Shown here piece after piece: positions 6,211 through 6,498 of a stretch of DNA of 6,498 nt; within the stretch, counting starts at the first letter, position 1, and every line of letters starts with the position of its first letter. The stretch covers positions 1 through 6,498 of the forward strand of contig JASHOI010000224.1 of assembly GCA_030041195.1 (NCBI GenBank). Direction: 5' to 3'. The translations under genes and the position numbers were made by a program. The stretch comes from Streptosporangiaceae bacterium. GTDB lineage: Bacteria; Actinomycetota; Actinomycetes; Streptosporangiales; Streptosporangiaceae. The notes under the pieces were generated by a model. It did no database searches. It saw only the letters and a list, made by a program, of their open reading frames with translations, and was not told where the DNA came from.

Positions 6211-6231
6211 ATGCGCGCCGACTGGAACTGA
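6211..6231 (+). CDS. Mini-ORF unit 4, hexapeptide MRADWN
   Basis: First unit of the second trimer. As in unit 1, the spacer between GAAAGGAAG (6199-6207) and ATG is GCC, and the linker after TGA (6232-6261) differs from linker 1 at only two of 30 positions. Confidence 0.6.
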   Translation: MRADWN

Positions 6232-6275
6232 CCCCTGCCACCCACCAGAACCCCCACTACCGAAAGGAAGTCTCC

Positions 6276-6296
6276 ATGCGCGCCGACTGGAACTGA
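6276..6296 (+). CDS. Mini-ORF unit 5, hexapeptide MRADWN
   Basis: Counterpart of unit 2: the spacer TCTCC after GAAAGGAAG (6262-6270) differs from CCTCC by one base, and the start here is ATG rather than GTG. The stop is TGA. Confidence 0.6.
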   Translation: MRADWN

Positions 6297-6339
6297 CCCC
6301 CGCCACCGACACCACCCCACCCACCGAAAGGAAGCCCCC

Positions 6340-6360
6340 ATGCGCGCCGACTGGAACTAG
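6340..6360 (+). CDS. Mini-ORF unit 6, TAG stop, hexapeptide MRADWN
   Basis: Last unit; GAAAGGAAG at 6326-6334, spacer CCCCC. Repeat similarity ends after AACT, where TGACCCC of the other units is replaced by TAGCTGA. A stop codon still follows directly; with T fixed, three of sixteen random dinucleotides would give one, so this is only mild evidence of selection. The frame after the TAG stays open for 46 codons to the window edge. Confidence 0.6.
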   Translation: MRADWN

Positions 6361-6498
6361 CTGAGATCGCAGACGGAAGGACTGCTCAGATCACTGAAGA
6401 GCAACGGCCAGTCCCCCATGCTGGCCGGGCTGGGATCGGTCGGCGTGGTCCATCGCGGCCCACGCCGCACCATCCGCCACTATCTCCATGGCAGTGTA
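6361..6498. other. Unassigned right-edge region downstream of the array
   Basis: Composition changes from the C-rich array to ordinary mixed sequence. It can fold: GGACTG (6379-6384) with CAGTCC (6409-6414), and inside it GCTC (6384-6387) with GAGC (6399-6402), the two stems sharing one base. Two partial frames compete. On the plus strand a frame open from 6361 contains ATG at 6418 without a ribosome site. On the minus strand a frame enters from the right edge and stops at 6391-6393, its last residues reading DHADRSQPGQHGGLAVALQ. Both have about 70 percent G/C at third positions and neither resembles a family I know, so I make no gene call. Confidence 0.4.

Larger units (their letters stand above)
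6008..6360 (+). repeat. Tandem array of six Shine-Dalgarno plus six-codon mini-ORF units
   Basis: Six units repeat with start-to-start distances of 65, 64, 62, 65 and 64 bp. Each has an invariant GAAAGGAAG, 3 or 5 variable bases, an invariant 18-base core TGCGCGCCGACTGGAACT, and a C-rich linker of 29 or 30 bases. GAAAGGA complements UCCUUUC near the 3' end of actinobacterial 16S rRNA, so each is a strong ribosome site. The start-to-start distances are not multiples of three, so the units cannot form one repeat protein. Units 1-2-3 and 4-5-6 correspond pairwise at exactly 191 bp (same SD-to-start spacing; linkers 1 and 4 differ at 2 of 30 bases, linkers 2 and 5 at 8 of 29), so the array is a duplicated trimer. 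I do not recognise this element. Possible roles include a short signalling or leader peptide at high dosage, a translation-dependent attenuator, or a protein-binding DNA/RNA array. Confidence 0.95.

Noticed and set aside
5944..6341. Leftward open frames of 121-126 codons encoding an apparent Gly/Trp-rich repeat protein across the array
   Set aside because: Because unit lengths are not multiples of three, the same core appears in three different readings (for example SSSRRAW, VPVGAHG and FQSARM). A real repeat protein would keep one reading. These are antisense shadows of the plus-strand repeats.
6008..6360. CRISPR array
   Set aside because: The intervening segments are C-rich, similar to each other (28 of 30 identical in one pair) and contain no unique spacer-like sequence; the repeat itself is a ribosome site plus ORF, not a palindromic CRISPR repeat.
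6020..6360. Link between the Asp and Asn codons of the mini-ORFs and the T-box-controlled non-discriminating AspRS
   Set aside because: Attractive, but the two lie about 3.5 kb apart with unrelated genes between them, and a six-residue peptide containing both residues is not improbable by chance.

Overview
The window is chromosome-like DNA from a high-GC actinobacterium. Coding regions are strongly GC-rich with G/C third positions, ribosome binding sites are GGAGG- or GAAAGGA-type, and the gene families (PaiB-like flavoprotein, MarR regulator, SDR and MDR oxidoreductases, membrane GGDEF protein) are typical of large soil actinomycete genomes. No rRNA, tRNA, insertion sequence or CRISPR array is visible.

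Left part (1-977). The tail of a MarR-family regulator runs rightward and meets a leftward PaiB-like FMN-binding protein. Their stop codons share one CTAG. The PaiB-like gene is divergent from the next transcript, and only about 50 bp hold both promoters.

T-box and synthetase (978-2568). A 280-nt leader folds as a T-box riboswitch: Stem I with AGTA/GAA specifier loop, AG bulge and GNUG apical loop, an Asp (GAC) specifier, Stem III, and a T-box bulge TGGCACC. The 3' strand of its antisequestrator can instead pair perfectly with the Shine-Dalgarno region, so control is probably translational. It leads into a 436-residue archaeal-type aspartyl-tRNA synthetase. His25 and Pro82 align with the residues that mark non-discriminating enzymes, which charge both tRNA-Asp and tRNA-Asn.

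Middle (2571-4566). Two leftward oxidoreductase genes follow: a COG2910/YwnB-like NAD(P)-binding protein and a zinc-free quinone-oxidoreductase-like MDR enzyme. The 267-bp gap upstream of the second is AT-richer and has small palindromes.

Right part (4567-6498). A leftward membrane-anchored GGDEF protein has a variant G-S-E-E-F signature and no I-site. Its likely -35 box (TTGACA) lies in the loop of a strong inverted repeat. On the other side of that inverted repeat is the most unusual element here: six tandem units of about 64 bp. Each has a strong Shine-Dalgarno (GAAAGGAAG) and a complete six-codon reading frame, fMet-Arg-Ala-Asp-Trp-Asn-stop. Start-codon (ATG/GTG) and stop-codon (TGA/TAG) changes keep the frame intact, the units are out of frame with one another, and the C-rich linkers have diverged while the core has not. 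The array is itself a duplicated trimer with an exact 191-bp period. I do not recognise it as a described system. What it serves probably lies beyond the right edge.
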